DNA of 64,000 nt from NCBI GenBank assembly GCA_964638155.1, contig CAZWYI010000006.1, forward strand, positions 17,021 through 81,020. Reading direction: 5' to 3'. Shown piece by piece: positions 48,721 through 58,235 of the stretch. Position 1 is the stretch's first letter, and each line of letters opens with the position of its first letter. The stretch is from CAYZTD01 sp964638155 (GTDB lineage: Archaea; Thermoplasmatota; E2; DHVEG-1). The translations under genes were made by a program, and so were the position numbers. The notes under the pieces were generated by a model that was not told where the DNA came from, searched no databases, and was given only the letters and a program-made list of their open reading frames with translations.

Positions 48721-49935
48721 TTACATATTTAATTTATATGATAAAAACTCTTTACCAAGAAGCTCTCTTGCAATTATTATTTTCATAATGTTCATAGTAC
48801 CTTCTGCCCCAATAGAGTATGATCTCACACCACGGATACCCATCTCAATTGGGTATTCCTTGGTATATCCTGCAGCGCCAAGCCAATCTGCTACTTCATT
48901 CATAACTATAAAGGTATGAACAGGAGCACGAAGTTTACTCATAGCTGCGGCAAGTGCTACATCATGATGGTCAAATCCTTTTTTCTGATACATTTGATCC
49001 ATAATCCAAGCGGCACGATATGTCAAAAGTTTGTCACTTTCTATATCTCCATAGTGCTCTGCTAATGGAAACTGGATGCCTTCAAAACTTGCTATTGGTT
49101 TTCCAAAAGACTTTCGATTTTTAATATGATCTATTCCAAATTCAAGTGCTCCTTCTGCTGCACCAACACAGGTTGCACCAATAAGTGTTCGAGCAGCTGA
49201 AAATCCTTCCATAGCATAATAAAAACCACGATTTTCTTCTCCAACAAGATAATCATCAGATAACTCTAAGTTATTCATTTTAAAACCACCAGTTGATATA
49301 CCCATCCTGCCCATATCTTCAAGGAAAGTAGTTTCAATATCAGATCTGTTTTTGAGAGGTACTGCAAAAAAACTAAATCCTTTATGGCCTTTAGAAGAAT
49401 CAGTACGAGCAAGTGTAAGATGTACTCCTCCCCATTTACTAGATTCAGATATACCGCTGATATACATCTTCTCGCCGTTAATAGCCCATTTATTGTTTTT
49501 CTTCTCTGCCTTAGTTTTAGCAGATCCAACTATGTCTGAGCCTCCTTCAGATTCAGTTACAGCAATACCACAAAAAGCATCCCCCGATGTTACTTTAGGT
49601 AGATATTCTTCTTTTAATTTCTTTGTACCGTATCTATTAAATATAAATCCCCAAGAAGCCTCTACTAAATACAATACAGGAACTGCAAGGCTGATATCAG
49701 CACGACCTAATTCTTCAGCAGCAATACATGCCATGGTCCAATCAAGATCTGCGCCGCCATATTCTTTTGAGACAGTTGGAGCAAGGAGCCCTAATTTCCC
49801 CATTTTTTTAATGATATCTATAGGAATTTGACCTGTTGTATCATTTTCTCTTACCTTTGGCGTGATATTTTTTTGTGCAAATTCACGAACAATTTTTCTC
49901 CATAATTTTTGTTCTTCTGTCCAATTAAATTCCAT
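48721..49935 (-). CDS. Acyl-CoA dehydrogenase
   Basis: A 404-residue flavoprotein with the ACAD fold: N-terminal helices (TEEQKLWRKIVREFAQ), KEYGGADLDW, CGIAVTESEGGSDI near residue 125, KWAINGEKMYISG, RTLIGATCVGAAEGALEFG and C-terminal SYSIGAEGTMNIMKIIIARELLG. The Glu in AEGT corresponds to the catalytic base site, although the usual preceding Tyr is Ala. No etfAB genes are in the window. GAGGGA precedes the ATG. It is transcribed after the LarA-like gene, 4 bases apart; whether they share a pathway is unknown. Confidence 0.9.
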   Translation of the reverse strand: MEFNWTEEQKLWRKIVREFAQKNITPKVRENDTTGQIPIDIIKKMGKLGLLAPTVSKEYGGADLDWTMACIAAEELGRADISLAVPVLYLVEASWGFIFNRYGTKKLKEEYLPKVTSGDAFCGIAVTESEGGSDIVGSAKTKAEKKNNKWAINGEKMYISGISESSKWGGVHLTLARTDSSKGHKGFSFFAVPLKNRSDIETTFLEDMGRMGISTGGFKMNNLELSDDYLVGEENRGFYYAMEGFSAARTLIGATCVGAAEGALEFGIDHIKNRKSFGKPIASFEGIQFPLAEHYGDIESDKLLTYRAAWIMDQMYQKKGFDHHDVALAAAMSKLRAPVHTFIVMNEVADWLGAAGYTKEYPIEMGIRGVRSYSIGAEGTMNIMKIIIARELLGKEFLSYKLNM

Positions 49936-49939
49936 TTGA

Positions 49940-51196
49940 TTAATCCCTCTTTAAGAATGGTATAGTTAAACTACCATATGGCATTACAAGGATTTTGGGT
50001 TGTTTTGTTTTTTCTTTAATAATTTTGATTGCATCTTCAACTGCTTTTTGAATTTCTGAATATGGTTTCAGCTGGGCTTTTTTAATAATGGGATCATCTA
50101 AATCTGTTACAGCCCACATCTCAGCACGAGTTCCAATTTGTGCCATTTTTGCAGCTTTATGATATCCCAGTTTATATTCTTCACCAAGTTTTTCAAGCAC
50201 TTCATGGCATGATGTCTCTGAACCAAGAAGATCTAAAAATTTATCTTCTCCAACACCCATTCTGCATTTTGAAACAAGAATAATAATTCCATCATCCTCA
50301 AGAGCATGTTTTCCATTATCTAAAGCTTTCTGGGATTGATATAAATCAACATCCATAGGATATGGTGCTGCAGTTATGACAATATTTGCTTTTTGTTTTA
50401 ATGGAACACAAAAGATCTGCTTTGCATGTTCAATAGCTGCATCAAATGATTTATGTAAATCACCTGCTGTTGCTGCATATACCTTATGCTCTCCTGTTAA
50501 AATGGTTTGTATTGAAAATACATTGATATTTTTTAATACGTTCATGGCATCAACCATATCTTCATGAACAGGATTTCCTTTTAGAGCAAGGGAACAAGCT
50601 TTATCACTTAAGGCGAGCTTATGGTTCATCTCAATTGTTTTGTATGAAGCTACTCCAGGAAGAAATGATTTTCGTCCTCCTGTAAATCCTGCAAAGTAAT
50701 GAGGTTCCACACTTCCTATAACAAGTACATTTTCATACTCGGAAACAAGCTTATTTATATACATCTCAGTTCCATTTTTAGATGTTCCAAGATAAACCAT
50801 TTCCTCTTCATTTCGTGCATTATGTATTATAATTTGATTTTTAAATAAATTATATGTTTTTCCAAATATGTATTTCAATTCTTCATCGGTAGGTGCTCGG
50901 TGTACCCCTGTTGCTATAAGAAATGTAACATGTGGATGTGACGAAAGAATAGGGGATAAATATTCCAATATTTTTGCTGTTGGAGTAGGTCTTGTAGCAT
51001 CATTAACAATAACTAGAAGTTTTTCTGATTTTTCAGCAAATTGTTCAAATGTTTCCATGTCAATTGGTTTTTCCAAAGCTTTTTTTATAACTTTGTTTTC
51101 ATTTTTTATTTTAATTTTTTTTGGATAAATCACTTCAACAGGTTCACTTATTGAAACAGTAATCTCTTTTTCCCCGTATGGTATATTTACATCCAT
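49940..51196 (-). CDS. LarA-family nickel-pincer racemase/epimerase
   Basis: A 418-residue LarA (DUF2088) protein. It has VNDATRPTPTAKILEYL, the catalytic His in IATGVHRAPTDEE (about residue 98), and the cofactor-lysine region SVEPHYFAGFTGGRKSFLPG (about 160-179) followed by IEMNHKLAL with another conserved His. LarA racemises lactate using a nickel-pincer nucleotide; homologues act on other 2-hydroxyacids. The cofactor genes larB, larC and larE are not in the window. With a D-2-hydroxyacid dehydrogenase at 34933, it could convert L- to D-lactate. GAGGGAG precedes the ATG. Confidence 0.87.
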   Translation of the reverse strand: MDVNIPYGEKEITVSISEPVEVIYPKKIKIKNENKVIKKALEKPIDMETFEQFAEKSEKLLVIVNDATRPTPTAKILEYLSPILSSHPHVTFLIATGVHRAPTDEELKYIFGKTYNLFKNQIIIHNARNEEEMVYLGTSKNGTEMYINKLVSEYENVLVIGSVEPHYFAGFTGGRKSFLPGVASYKTIEMNHKLALSDKACSLALKGNPVHEDMVDAMNVLKNINVFSIQTILTGEHKVYAATAGDLHKSFDAAIEHAKQIFCVPLKQKANIVITAAPYPMDVDLYQSQKALDNGKHALEDDGIIILVSKCRMGVGEDKFLDLLGSETSCHEVLEKLGEEYKLGYHKAAKMAQIGTRAEMWAVTDLDDPIIKKAQLKPYSEIQKAVEDAIKIIKEKTKQPKILVMPYGSLTIPFLKRD

Positions 51197-51252
51197 TTAT
51201 CTCCCTCAGATTATTCTGTCTTTTCAGATATATTATAAGATAAATCACCTAA

Positions 51253-51263
51253 TATATTTATAT
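51253..51263 (+). promoter_or_regulatory. TATA box of the glpA-like operon (leaderless)
   Basis: TATATTTATAT is centred about 27-28 bases before the ATG at 51287 with no ribosome site between, indicating a leaderless first gene. Confidence 0.5.
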
Positions 51264-51286
51264 GTTTACTTATATTCGCCGAACTG

Positions 51287-52747
51287 ATGAAAAATTACCA
51301 TGTTGCAATTATTGGAGGGGGTGTTATCGGTTCTGCCATTGCATGGGAACTTTCAAAGTATAAAGTTGATGTAATTGTTTTTGAAGCAGGATCAGATGTT
51401 GCATCAGCTGCAAGCAAAGCAAACAGCGGTGTATTGCATAGTGGTATAAATTCTGCTGAAAATTCAATTAAAGCTCGTTTTTGTGTAAAAGGAAATGAGA
51501 TGTTTAATGATCTTTCTAAAAAACTAAATATTTCAGTAAAATGGATTGGAAAATATGTAATTGCAAAAAATCCAAATGAAGAAAAAAAACTAAAAAGACT
51601 TAAAAAAATCGGTGAAAATAACGGGGTAATGGGTTTAAAAATTGTAGAAGGTTCAGATGTAACAGAACCCAATGTTTCATGTTACTCTGCATTATGGGTG
51701 CCAAGTGCAGGAATCACTCTCCCCTATGAGTTTACTATTGCCCTTGCTGAGAATGCTGTTGAAAATAATTCAAAAATATTACTTGAAACAAAAGTAACTG
51801 ATCTTAAAAAACAAAATGATAAATTTCTAATTAAAACAAATAAAGGGGAATTCAAATCAAATATAATTATAAATGCAGCAGGGATGAATTGCAGAAAAAT
51901 AGTTGCAATGCTTGAAAAATCAGATTTTAATGTTTATCCATGTAGAGGAGAATATCTTGTTTTAGATAAAAAATACAGTAATTTGGTAACTTCAATGATT
52001 TATCCAGTACCTGATACAAAAAAAGGAGTTTTAGGTGTTCATATTACACCAACAATTGAGGGGAATTTGCTTCTTGGTCCAAGTGCAGAGTTTATTTATG
52101 ATCCAGATGATAAAAGGACAACATCTGGAAAAATGAAAGTTTTATACAAAGAAGCAAAAGAAATAATCCCTAGCCTGCCATCAGATGCAGTAATAAATGC
52201 ATACTCCGGCATTCGATGTAAACTTGCATCAGAAAAAGAAGGTGCTTGGGCAGACTATAGAATTTTCGAAAGCAAAAAAACTCCAGATTTGATAAATCTT
52301 TTAGGAATAGAGTCTCCGGGTCTAACTGCTGCTCCTGCAATTGCAGAAGAAATTAGAAAAATGATAGATAATAAAATGGTTTTGAAAAAAAAGGAAAAAT
52401 TCATTTTACCAAAAAAACAAAAACGTTTTTCTGAAATGAACTTAGAAGAAAAAACAAAATTAATCCAAAAGGATAAATCCTGGGGGAGAATTGTTTGTAG
52501 ATGTGAGCATGTCACAGAAGCAGAAGTGATTAGAGCTTTATCAAATCCATTGGGTGCAAAAACATTATCTGCAGTTAAATATCGATGTAGAGCAGGAATG
52601 GGTAGATGTCAAGGTGGGTTTTGCACACAGCATATTGTTAGAATTATGGAAGAAAATTTTAATATGAATTTTAAAAATATAAACCTAAAATCACCAAATT
52701 CAAATTTATTTTACAGAAGAAATCGAGAGGTAGAACATGATAAATAA
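51287..52747 (+). CDS. GlpA/LhgO-type FAD-dependent dehydrogenase with BFD-like [2Fe-2S] domain
   Basis: A 486-residue protein with the DAO FAD-binding start YHVAIIGGGVIGSAIAWELS (residues 4-23), SKANSGVLHSGINS, and a C-terminal BFD-like domain with VCRCEHVTEAEV...YRCRAGMGRCQGGFC (about 400-445). This pairing is typical of anaerobic glycerol-3-phosphate dehydrogenase subunit A. The next two genes complete a known three-gene set. It would oxidise glycerol-3-phosphate or a 2-hydroxyacid; the acceptor is unknown. The start is leaderless. Confidence 0.88.
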   Translation: MKNYHVAIIGGGVIGSAIAWELSKYKVDVIVFEAGSDVASAASKANSGVLHSGINSAENSIKARFCVKGNEMFNDLSKKLNISVKWIGKYVIAKNPNEEKKLKRLKKIGENNGVMGLKIVEGSDVTEPNVSCYSALWVPSAGITLPYEFTIALAENAVENNSKILLETKVTDLKKQNDKFLIKTNKGEFKSNIIINAAGMNCRKIVAMLEKSDFNVYPCRGEYLVLDKKYSNLVTSMIYPVPDTKKGVLGVHITPTIEGNLLLGPSAEFIYDPDDKRTTSGKMKVLYKEAKEIIPSLPSDAVINAYSGIRCKLASEKEGAWADYRIFESKKTPDLINLLGIESPGLTAAPAIAEEIRKMIDNKMVLKKKEKFILPKKQKRFSEMNLEEKTKLIQKDKSWGRIVCRCEHVTEAEVIRALSNPLGAKTLSAVKYRCRAGMGRCQGGFCTQHIVRIMEENFNMNFKNINLKSPNSNLFYRRNREVEHDK

Positions 52748-53975
52748 ATCTGTAGAGGTAGCAGTAATTGGCGGTGGTCCTGCAGGTCTTGCTTCTGCAA
52801 TTTCAGCAAAAGAACATGGTGCAAAAAAAGTTTTAGTTTTAGATAGAAATAATTGGCTTGGAGGAATTCTACCTCAATGTATTCATGATGGATTTGGAGT
52901 TGAAGAAACTGGAACTTCTATGACTGGAACTGAATATGGAGAAATGTATATTTCTCATGCAAAGAAATTAGGTGTTGAATTTTTAACTGAAACTATGGTT
53001 TTAAATCTTGATAAAAACCTGAAACTTACAGCTGTAAATAAAAAAGATTTAATACAAATTAAAGCAAAATCAATTGTTCTTGCAATGGGCTGCAGGGAGA
53101 AAACAAGATGGAACATACAAATCCCTGGAACAAGACCCAGTGGAATATATACTGCAGGCGTTGCTCAAGCTTTTATAAATTTATATAACAAAATTCCTGG
53201 AAAAAATGTTCTTATTTTAGGATCAGGGGATGTGGGGCTCATAATAGCTCGCAGGTTAAAATTTGAAGGTGCAAATGTTCTAGGTGTCGTTGAAATTCTA
53301 CCCTATGCAAGTGGTCTTCCTAGAAACGTTGTTCAGTGTTTAGATGACTATGGTATACCACTGTTTTTGAATCATACTGTCACTTTAATTGAAGGAAAAG
53401 AACGTTTAGAAAGTGTAACAATTGCCCAGGTTGATAAAAATTGGAATATAATTCCTAAAACTAAACGAAAGATAAAATGTGACACATTGCTTCTTTCTTT
53501 AGGACTTATTCCAGAGAATGAACTTTCAGAAAATGCAGGAATTAAACTTGATGAATCGACAGGTGGACCGATTGTTAATCAATTTTATGAAACAAGCCTT
53601 TCAGGTGTTTTTGCATGTGGCAATTGTCTGCAGGTTTATGATACAGTTGATGTATTAGCACAAGGTGCAAAAAATGCAGGTAAATATGCTGCAAAAAAAG
53701 AGTCTACTATAAATAAGAATATAAAAGTAAAATCAGGAAAAAGAATCAGATATATTGTCCCTCAAATTATTTCAAAACCTCAAACAATTCATTTTACATT
53801 AAGAGTTAAAAAACCAAGTCAGTCAGTAAGGTTAAAAATAAATGCAAAAGGAAATGAAATTTTCAGTAAAAAATTTAGATATGTAAACCCTGCAAACATG
53901 GTTGAGTTTGAAACTTTTTTTTCTCCAGAAGTTTTTAAAAAGACAAATGAACTGGAGGTATCCCTTAATGAGTGA
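52737..53975 (+). CDS. GlpB-like NAD(P)/FAD-dependent oxidoreductase
   Basis: A 412-residue pyridine-nucleotide-disulfide-type flavoprotein: VAVIGGGPAGLASAISAKEHG (residues 8-28), PQCIHDGFGVEETG, SIVLAMGCREKTRW, the second fold VLILGSGDVGLIIARRL (about 159), and VFACGNCLQVYDTVDVLA. An extra C-terminal segment of about 80 residues looks like a beta-sandwich. It overlaps the preceding gene by 11 bases and has GAGGT upstream. It would accept electrons from the GlpA-like subunit. Confidence 0.88.
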   Translation: MINKSVEVAVIGGGPAGLASAISAKEHGAKKVLVLDRNNWLGGILPQCIHDGFGVEETGTSMTGTEYGEMYISHAKKLGVEFLTETMVLNLDKNLKLTAVNKKDLIQIKAKSIVLAMGCREKTRWNIQIPGTRPSGIYTAGVAQAFINLYNKIPGKNVLILGSGDVGLIIARRLKFEGANVLGVVEILPYASGLPRNVVQCLDDYGIPLFLNHTVTLIEGKERLESVTIAQVDKNWNIIPKTKRKIKCDTLLLSLGLIPENELSENAGIKLDESTGGPIVNQFYETSLSGVFACGNCLQVYDTVDVLAQGAKNAGKYAAKKESTINKNIKVKSGKRIRYIVPQIISKPQTIHFTLRVKKPSQSVRLKINAKGNEIFSKKFRYVNPANMVEFETFFSPEVFKKTNELEVSLNE

Positions 53976-54336
53976 AGAAAAGGAAATAACTTGTATTGTC
54001 TGCCCAATCGGTTGTAACATTTTAGTAAAAAAAGACGACTCAAATGTAACAATTCTAGATGGAAACAAATGCAAACGCGGAGTTGAATATGCAAGAACAG
54101 AAGCATTAGACCCAAAACGAATGCTTACTTCTTCAGTTTTGGTTTTAGAAGGAGAATGGCCACTTGTCAGTGTGAAGAGTACTAAACCTGTACCTAAAAA
54201 ACACTTGTTTTCTGTTTTAAGTAAGATAAAAAAAGCAAAGGTAAAAGCACCAGTTAAATTAGGACAAGTGCTTATAAAAAACGCATCAAATACAAATATT
54301 GATATAATTGCAACAAAGAATATAAATAAGAAGTAG
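53968..54336 (+). CDS. DUF1667 protein (small metal-binding partner of GlpA/GlpB-like pair)
   Basis: The start is the ATG at 53968, with GGAGGT 8 bases upstream. The 122-residue product begins ITCIVCPIGCNILV and continues with GNKCKRGVEYARTEA, the DUF1667 cysteine pattern, then PKRMLTSSVLV and PVPKKHLF. DUF1667 follows GlpA- and FAD-oxidoreductase genes in many anaerobes; an Fe-S role is presumed. It ends in TAG, and the next gene starts four codons later in the same frame. Confidence 0.9.
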   Translation: MSEEKEITCIVCPIGCNILVKKDDSNVTILDGNKCKRGVEYARTEALDPKRMLTSSVLVLEGEWPLVSVKSTKPVPKKHLFSVLSKIKKAKVKAPVKLGQVLIKNASNTNIDIIATKNINKK

Positions 54337-54348
54337 GATGAAAAAATA

Positions 54349-56085
54349 ATGAGTACAAAACTTGATGTAAAAAAAGATAAAAATAATTTCAAATTTTTAA
54401 CAACTTTAGATGGTTATGAAATAATAAGAAATCCTTTGCTCTATAAAGGAACTGCTTTTACTAGAGAAGAAAGAAAAAATTTAGGAATTCAGGGTATGAT
54501 CCCTCCAGGAGTTTTAACCCTGAAAGATCAAATTGAAAAAATTTATAAAAAATATAAAAACATAGATTCTCATCATTACTCAAAAGATAATGAAAGATCT
54601 CTTGATATTGCAAGATTCAATTTTTTAAGAGATCTGCAGGATAGAAATGAAATCTTATTTTATGCATTTTGCAACAATTATTTAGAAGAAATACTTCCAA
54701 TAATTTATACACCAACTGTGGGAGATGCAGTAATAAGATATTCAAAGGATTCTGCAAGGTTTAGAGGAGTCTTCATATGTCCTTCCACTATTAATTATAT
54801 TCAAGATATATTAGGTAATTTCAGATTCAAAAATCCTTCAATTGCTGTTGTGACTGATAATCAAGGAATACTTGGAATTGGGGATCAAGGAGTTGGTGGA
54901 ATTGATATACCTATTGGAAAACTAGCATTATATGTATTGGGGGCAGGAGTAAAGCCCTGGGAAACACTTCCTTTGACATTGGATGTTGGAACAAACAATG
55001 AAGATGAGTTAAAAGATTCATATTATCTTGGGTACAAATCAACTAGATTCACTGGTAAAAAATATGATGATTTTATCGATAAATTTGTAAAAGAGATAAC
55101 AAAAAAATTTCCAAATATACTAATTCAATGGGAAGATTTTAGCAGGCAAAATGCATTTAGCATTTTAGAAAAATATCAATACAAGATATTAAGTTTTAAT
55201 GATGACATACAAGGAACAGGTGCAGTAGCTCTAGCTGGAATTCTTAATGCTTTAAAAATAAAAAAAGAAGAATTAAACAAGCAACGTTTTGTAATCTATG
55301 GCGCAGGAGCAGGTGGAGTTGGTATCGCAAGGCAAATATCATCTGCTTTGACTTCAGAATATAACTTATCTGAAAATCAAGCAAATGATTTAATAGTTTT
55401 ACTTGACAGCAAAGGAATGCTTACTGAAGATCGAGAAATGCAGGATTATAAAAAACCTTTTTCAAAGAGTAATATTTTTTACAAAAGTTGGAATTTAGAA
55501 AATATTAAAAATATTACACTTTTAGATGTAGTTAAAAACTTTCAGCCGACAGTTTTAATCGGGACTTCAGGTCAGCCAGATCATTTTAATAAAACTATCA
55601 TAAAAGAAATGGCAAATAATACACTTATTCCAATTATTTTTCCTATGTCAAATCCAAATTCTAAATCAGAAACAAATCCTCAGGATATCTATAAATTTAC
55701 AAAAGGAAAGGCAATTGTTGCAACGGGTTCACCTTTTAATCCTTTTAATTTTGAAGGAAAAAAAATTAACATATCTCAGGGAAATAATTTATATGTATTT
55801 CCCGGAGTAGGACTTGGCGCAATTTTAAGCAAAGCAAAATACATTAGCGATCAGGTTTTTACAAAAGCAGCCTTTGCTTTGGCAGGTCTAACTTCTGATT
55901 CTCTATTGAAAAAGAATATGGTTTATCCTAATATAAAAGAAATAAGAAATATAAGTGCAAATATTGCTTTTGCTACATCAAAACAAGTATCACTTGAACA
56001 AAAAACAAAAGAATTATCAATTAAAGAAATTAAAAATATGATGTGGAAACCGGTTTATCCTAAAATTGAAAAAATAATTTTGTAA
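54349..56085 (+). CDS. NAD-type malic enzyme (large, MaeA/SfcA-like)
   Basis: A 578-residue malic enzyme of the large form known from E. coli MaeA and eukaryotes, not the roughly 400-residue form usual in archaea. Motifs: GTAFTREERKNLGIQG, IIYTPTVGDAVIRYS (Tyr), ILGIGDQGVGGIDIPIGKL, LDVGTNNE, metal ligands in FNDDIQGTGAVALAG, and YGAGAGGVGIARQIS for NAD. It decarboxylates malate to pyruvate or runs in reverse. With fumarase, TfrAB, SucCD and Kor it closes an arc from pyruvate to 2-oxoglutarate. AGGATG precedes the ATG. Confidence 0.94.
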   Translation: MSTKLDVKKDKNNFKFLTTLDGYEIIRNPLLYKGTAFTREERKNLGIQGMIPPGVLTLKDQIEKIYKKYKNIDSHHYSKDNERSLDIARFNFLRDLQDRNEILFYAFCNNYLEEILPIIYTPTVGDAVIRYSKDSARFRGVFICPSTINYIQDILGNFRFKNPSIAVVTDNQGILGIGDQGVGGIDIPIGKLALYVLGAGVKPWETLPLTLDVGTNNEDELKDSYYLGYKSTRFTGKKYDDFIDKFVKEITKKFPNILIQWEDFSRQNAFSILEKYQYKILSFNDDIQGTGAVALAGILNALKIKKEELNKQRFVIYGAGAGGVGIARQISSALTSEYNLSENQANDLIVLLDSKGMLTEDREMQDYKKPFSKSNIFYKSWNLENIKNITLLDVVKNFQPTVLIGTSGQPDHFNKTIIKEMANNTLIPIIFPMSNPNSKSETNPQDIYKFTKGKAIVATGSPFNPFNFEGKKINISQGNNLYVFPGVGLGAILSKAKYISDQVFTKAAFALAGLTSDSLLKKNMVYPNIKEIRNISANIAFATSKQVSLEQKTKELSIKEIKNMMWKPVYPKIEKIIL

Positions 56086-56273
56086 TTTACTTTTTAAGAT
56101 TCTTTTCCAGAAGACATTCCTGATGTTCTTCTTCTCCAATATTGTTCTCTGCACTTTTTAAAATAAAACTTAATAATTTAGTTAGCAAATCAACAATTTA
56201 AATTTTTAAAATCAATAATTGTTAAAAAAATTTTTAAAGATAGTGTTCTTATAAAAGAATTGGGAAAATATCT

Positions 56274-57842
56274 ATGAATAAAATTAAAGGTTCAAATTAC
56301 ATCGCTGGAAATCAAAGTAAAAAAGGTAAAGAAAAATTTAAAAGTTTTAATCCAAAGCAAAACAAGGAAGGAAAAATAATCTTTTTTAATGCAACAAAAG
56401 AAGAAATAAAAAAAGCAGCAGTTGAAGCAGAAAAATCATTTAATATTGTATCTGAATATAATGATAAAAAAATAGCTCGTTTTTTAAATACTATTTCTAA
56501 AGAAATCTACAATCTAGGTGATCAACTTATAAAAACTTGTGACAGTGAAACAGCACTTGGAAATAGTAGACTTATAAACGAAAGAAGTAGAACCTGTAAT
56601 CAACTTGAAATGTTTGCAAATTATATTTTAGAAGGCTCATATGTTGAAGCAATAATAGATAAAAAAGATAATTCTCAGCCTGATATTAGAAGAATGCTTT
56701 TACCAATAGGGCCAGTTGCAGTTTTTCCGGCTAGTAACTTTCCTTTTGCATTTGGAGTATGTGGAGGAGATACTGCCTCAGCATTTGCTGCAAAATGTCC
56801 AGTTATAGTTAAAGCTCATCCCTTGCATCCAAAAACTTCAGAGTTATTTTCCAAAGCAGTATACAAATCAATAGAAAAAAATAATTTTCCTATAGGTTTT
56901 TTTTCATTAATCCATGGAAACAGAAAAGAAATATCAGAAGAAATTGTTCTTAATCCTTATATTAAAGCAGTAGGTTTTACAGGGTCAAGAAATGCTGGTA
57001 GAGCTCTTTATAATCTATCTACAAAAAGAGAAAAACCAATTCCTGTATATGCAGAAATGGGAAGTATAAACCCTGTTTTTATAACAAAAAAGGCAATGAA
57101 AAAAAGAAATAAAGAACTTGCTGAAACTCTTGCAAATTCAATTGCTCTTGGCTCAGGTCAGTTTTGTACAAAACCAGGTTTGATTTTTGTAAATGATGAT
57201 AAATACACTGATGAATTCATTAAAAAAATTAGGGGGCTTATGGAAGAGAAAGACCCAGGTGTTTTATTGGATAAAAGAATGAAGGAAGGATTAAAGAAAA
57301 TGGTTAATGAAAGTAAAGAAATCTCTGGAGTGGAACTTTTAACAGACGGAAAAGAAATAAAAGATAAAATAGTTTATCAAAACACTTTATTTGTAACAAA
57401 TTCAGAGGTGTTTTTAAAAGAAAAACATATCCAAAAAGAGCATTTCGGCCCGGTTTCTTTTATTGTAAAATGTAAAAGTTTTGATGATTTTCTAAACATT
57501 GCAGAAAATATTTATGGAGAGCTTACTGCAACATTAGAATTGGAAAAAGAAGACTACAAAATTGTAAAACCTTTAATTAGAAAACTGTCTAATAAAGTTG
57601 GTAGATTAATAATGAATGGTGTTCCCACGGGAGTGAGAGTATGCAATGCTATGCAACATGGTGGCCCGTATCCAGCTACAACCTATCCAAATATTACTAG
57701 CGTTGGAACACAGGCTATTAAGAGATTTTTAAGGCCAATTTCTTTTCAGGACTTTCCTGAAGAATTGCTACCTAATCATCTTAAAGATGAAAATAAGAAA
57801 AATATTCTCAGATATGAAAACGGTAAATACAAAACAAAATAA
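56274..57842 (+). CDS. Aldehyde dehydrogenase, 2-oxoglutarate-semialdehyde (2,5-dioxovalerate) type
   Basis: A 522-residue ALDH of the KGSADH subgroup: FFNATKEEIKKAAVEAE at the N-terminus, GPVAVFPASNFPFAFGVCGGD (about residues 145-165), CPVIVKAHPLHPKTS, GFTGSRNAGRAL, the base Glu in YAEMGSINPVF (about 262), the nucleophile Cys in SGQFCTKPGL (about 302), and PTGVRVCNAMQHGGPYPAT at the C-terminus. Family members oxidise 2-oxoglutarate semialdehyde to 2-oxoglutarate in pentose or uronate breakdown. The product would be a Kor substrate. The 56086-56273 spacer is AT-rich. Confidence 0.87.
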   Translation: MNKIKGSNYIAGNQSKKGKEKFKSFNPKQNKEGKIIFFNATKEEIKKAAVEAEKSFNIVSEYNDKKIARFLNTISKEIYNLGDQLIKTCDSETALGNSRLINERSRTCNQLEMFANYILEGSYVEAIIDKKDNSQPDIRRMLLPIGPVAVFPASNFPFAFGVCGGDTASAFAAKCPVIVKAHPLHPKTSELFSKAVYKSIEKNNFPIGFFSLIHGNRKEISEEIVLNPYIKAVGFTGSRNAGRALYNLSTKREKPIPVYAEMGSINPVFITKKAMKKRNKELAETLANSIALGSGQFCTKPGLIFVNDDKYTDEFIKKIRGLMEEKDPGVLLDKRMKEGLKKMVNESKEISGVELLTDGKEIKDKIVYQNTLFVTNSEVFLKEKHIQKEHFGPVSFIVKCKSFDDFLNIAENIYGELTATLELEKEDYKIVKPLIRKLSNKVGRLIMNGVPTGVRVCNAMQHGGPYPATTYPNITSVGTQAIKRFLRPISFQDFPEELLPNHLKDENKKNILRYENGKYKTK

Positions 57843-57845
57843 TTT

Positions 57846-58235
57846 TTAAATTTTTTTACCGCATTTACTACAGAACTCTGCATCCTCACTTTCAAGATAA
57901 CCACAATGAGGACACTTAATTTTTATAATTTCTCTTTTATTATTAGAAAAAGCACCTGATTCTTTTAGTCCTTCGCCCATAGATTTTGAGGCAATTTTTA
58001 TTCCAGGTGATCCTTCTGATGCATAGTATTTTGATAGGGGTCTGACTAAACTAAATCTAATTAATCCAAAACCGATTACCATCATAAATCCACCAATCCC
58101 AAATAAATGAATAGTTCCACCTGATAAATTTAAAAAACTATAGATTAATAAGAATATTCCAATTGCAAAAAGAGGTATTCCAATTCCCCTCATTATTTTT
58201 TTATGTCTGGAATAATTTTCTACCAAAAAATTCAC
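57846..58235 (-). CDS. Membrane protein with C-terminal zinc ribbon
   Basis: A 129-residue protein with two hydrophobic helices (about residues 17-33, IGIPLFAIGIFLLIYSF, and 43-60), a linker, and a zinc ribbon at the end: CPHCGYLESEDAEFCSKCGKKI. The soluble ribbon is probably cytosolic. No family name is recognised. Its start overlaps the end of apgM by 4 bases, so it was made on the same message. Confidence 0.75.
   Translation of the reverse strand: MNFLVENYSRHKKIMRGIGIPLFAIGIFLLIYSFLNLSGGTIHLFGIGGFMMVIGFGLIRFSLVRPLSKYYASEGSPGIKIASKSMGEGLKESGAFSNNKREIIKIKCPHCGYLESEDAEFCSKCGKKI

Noticed and set aside
56087..56197. Minus-strand 36-codon frame with a charged, helix-like sequence (EEEHQECLLEKN)
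   Set aside because: It has no ribosome site or plausible ATG, is in an AT-rich spacer, and no family is recognised; it may be a gene remnant but evidence is too thin.
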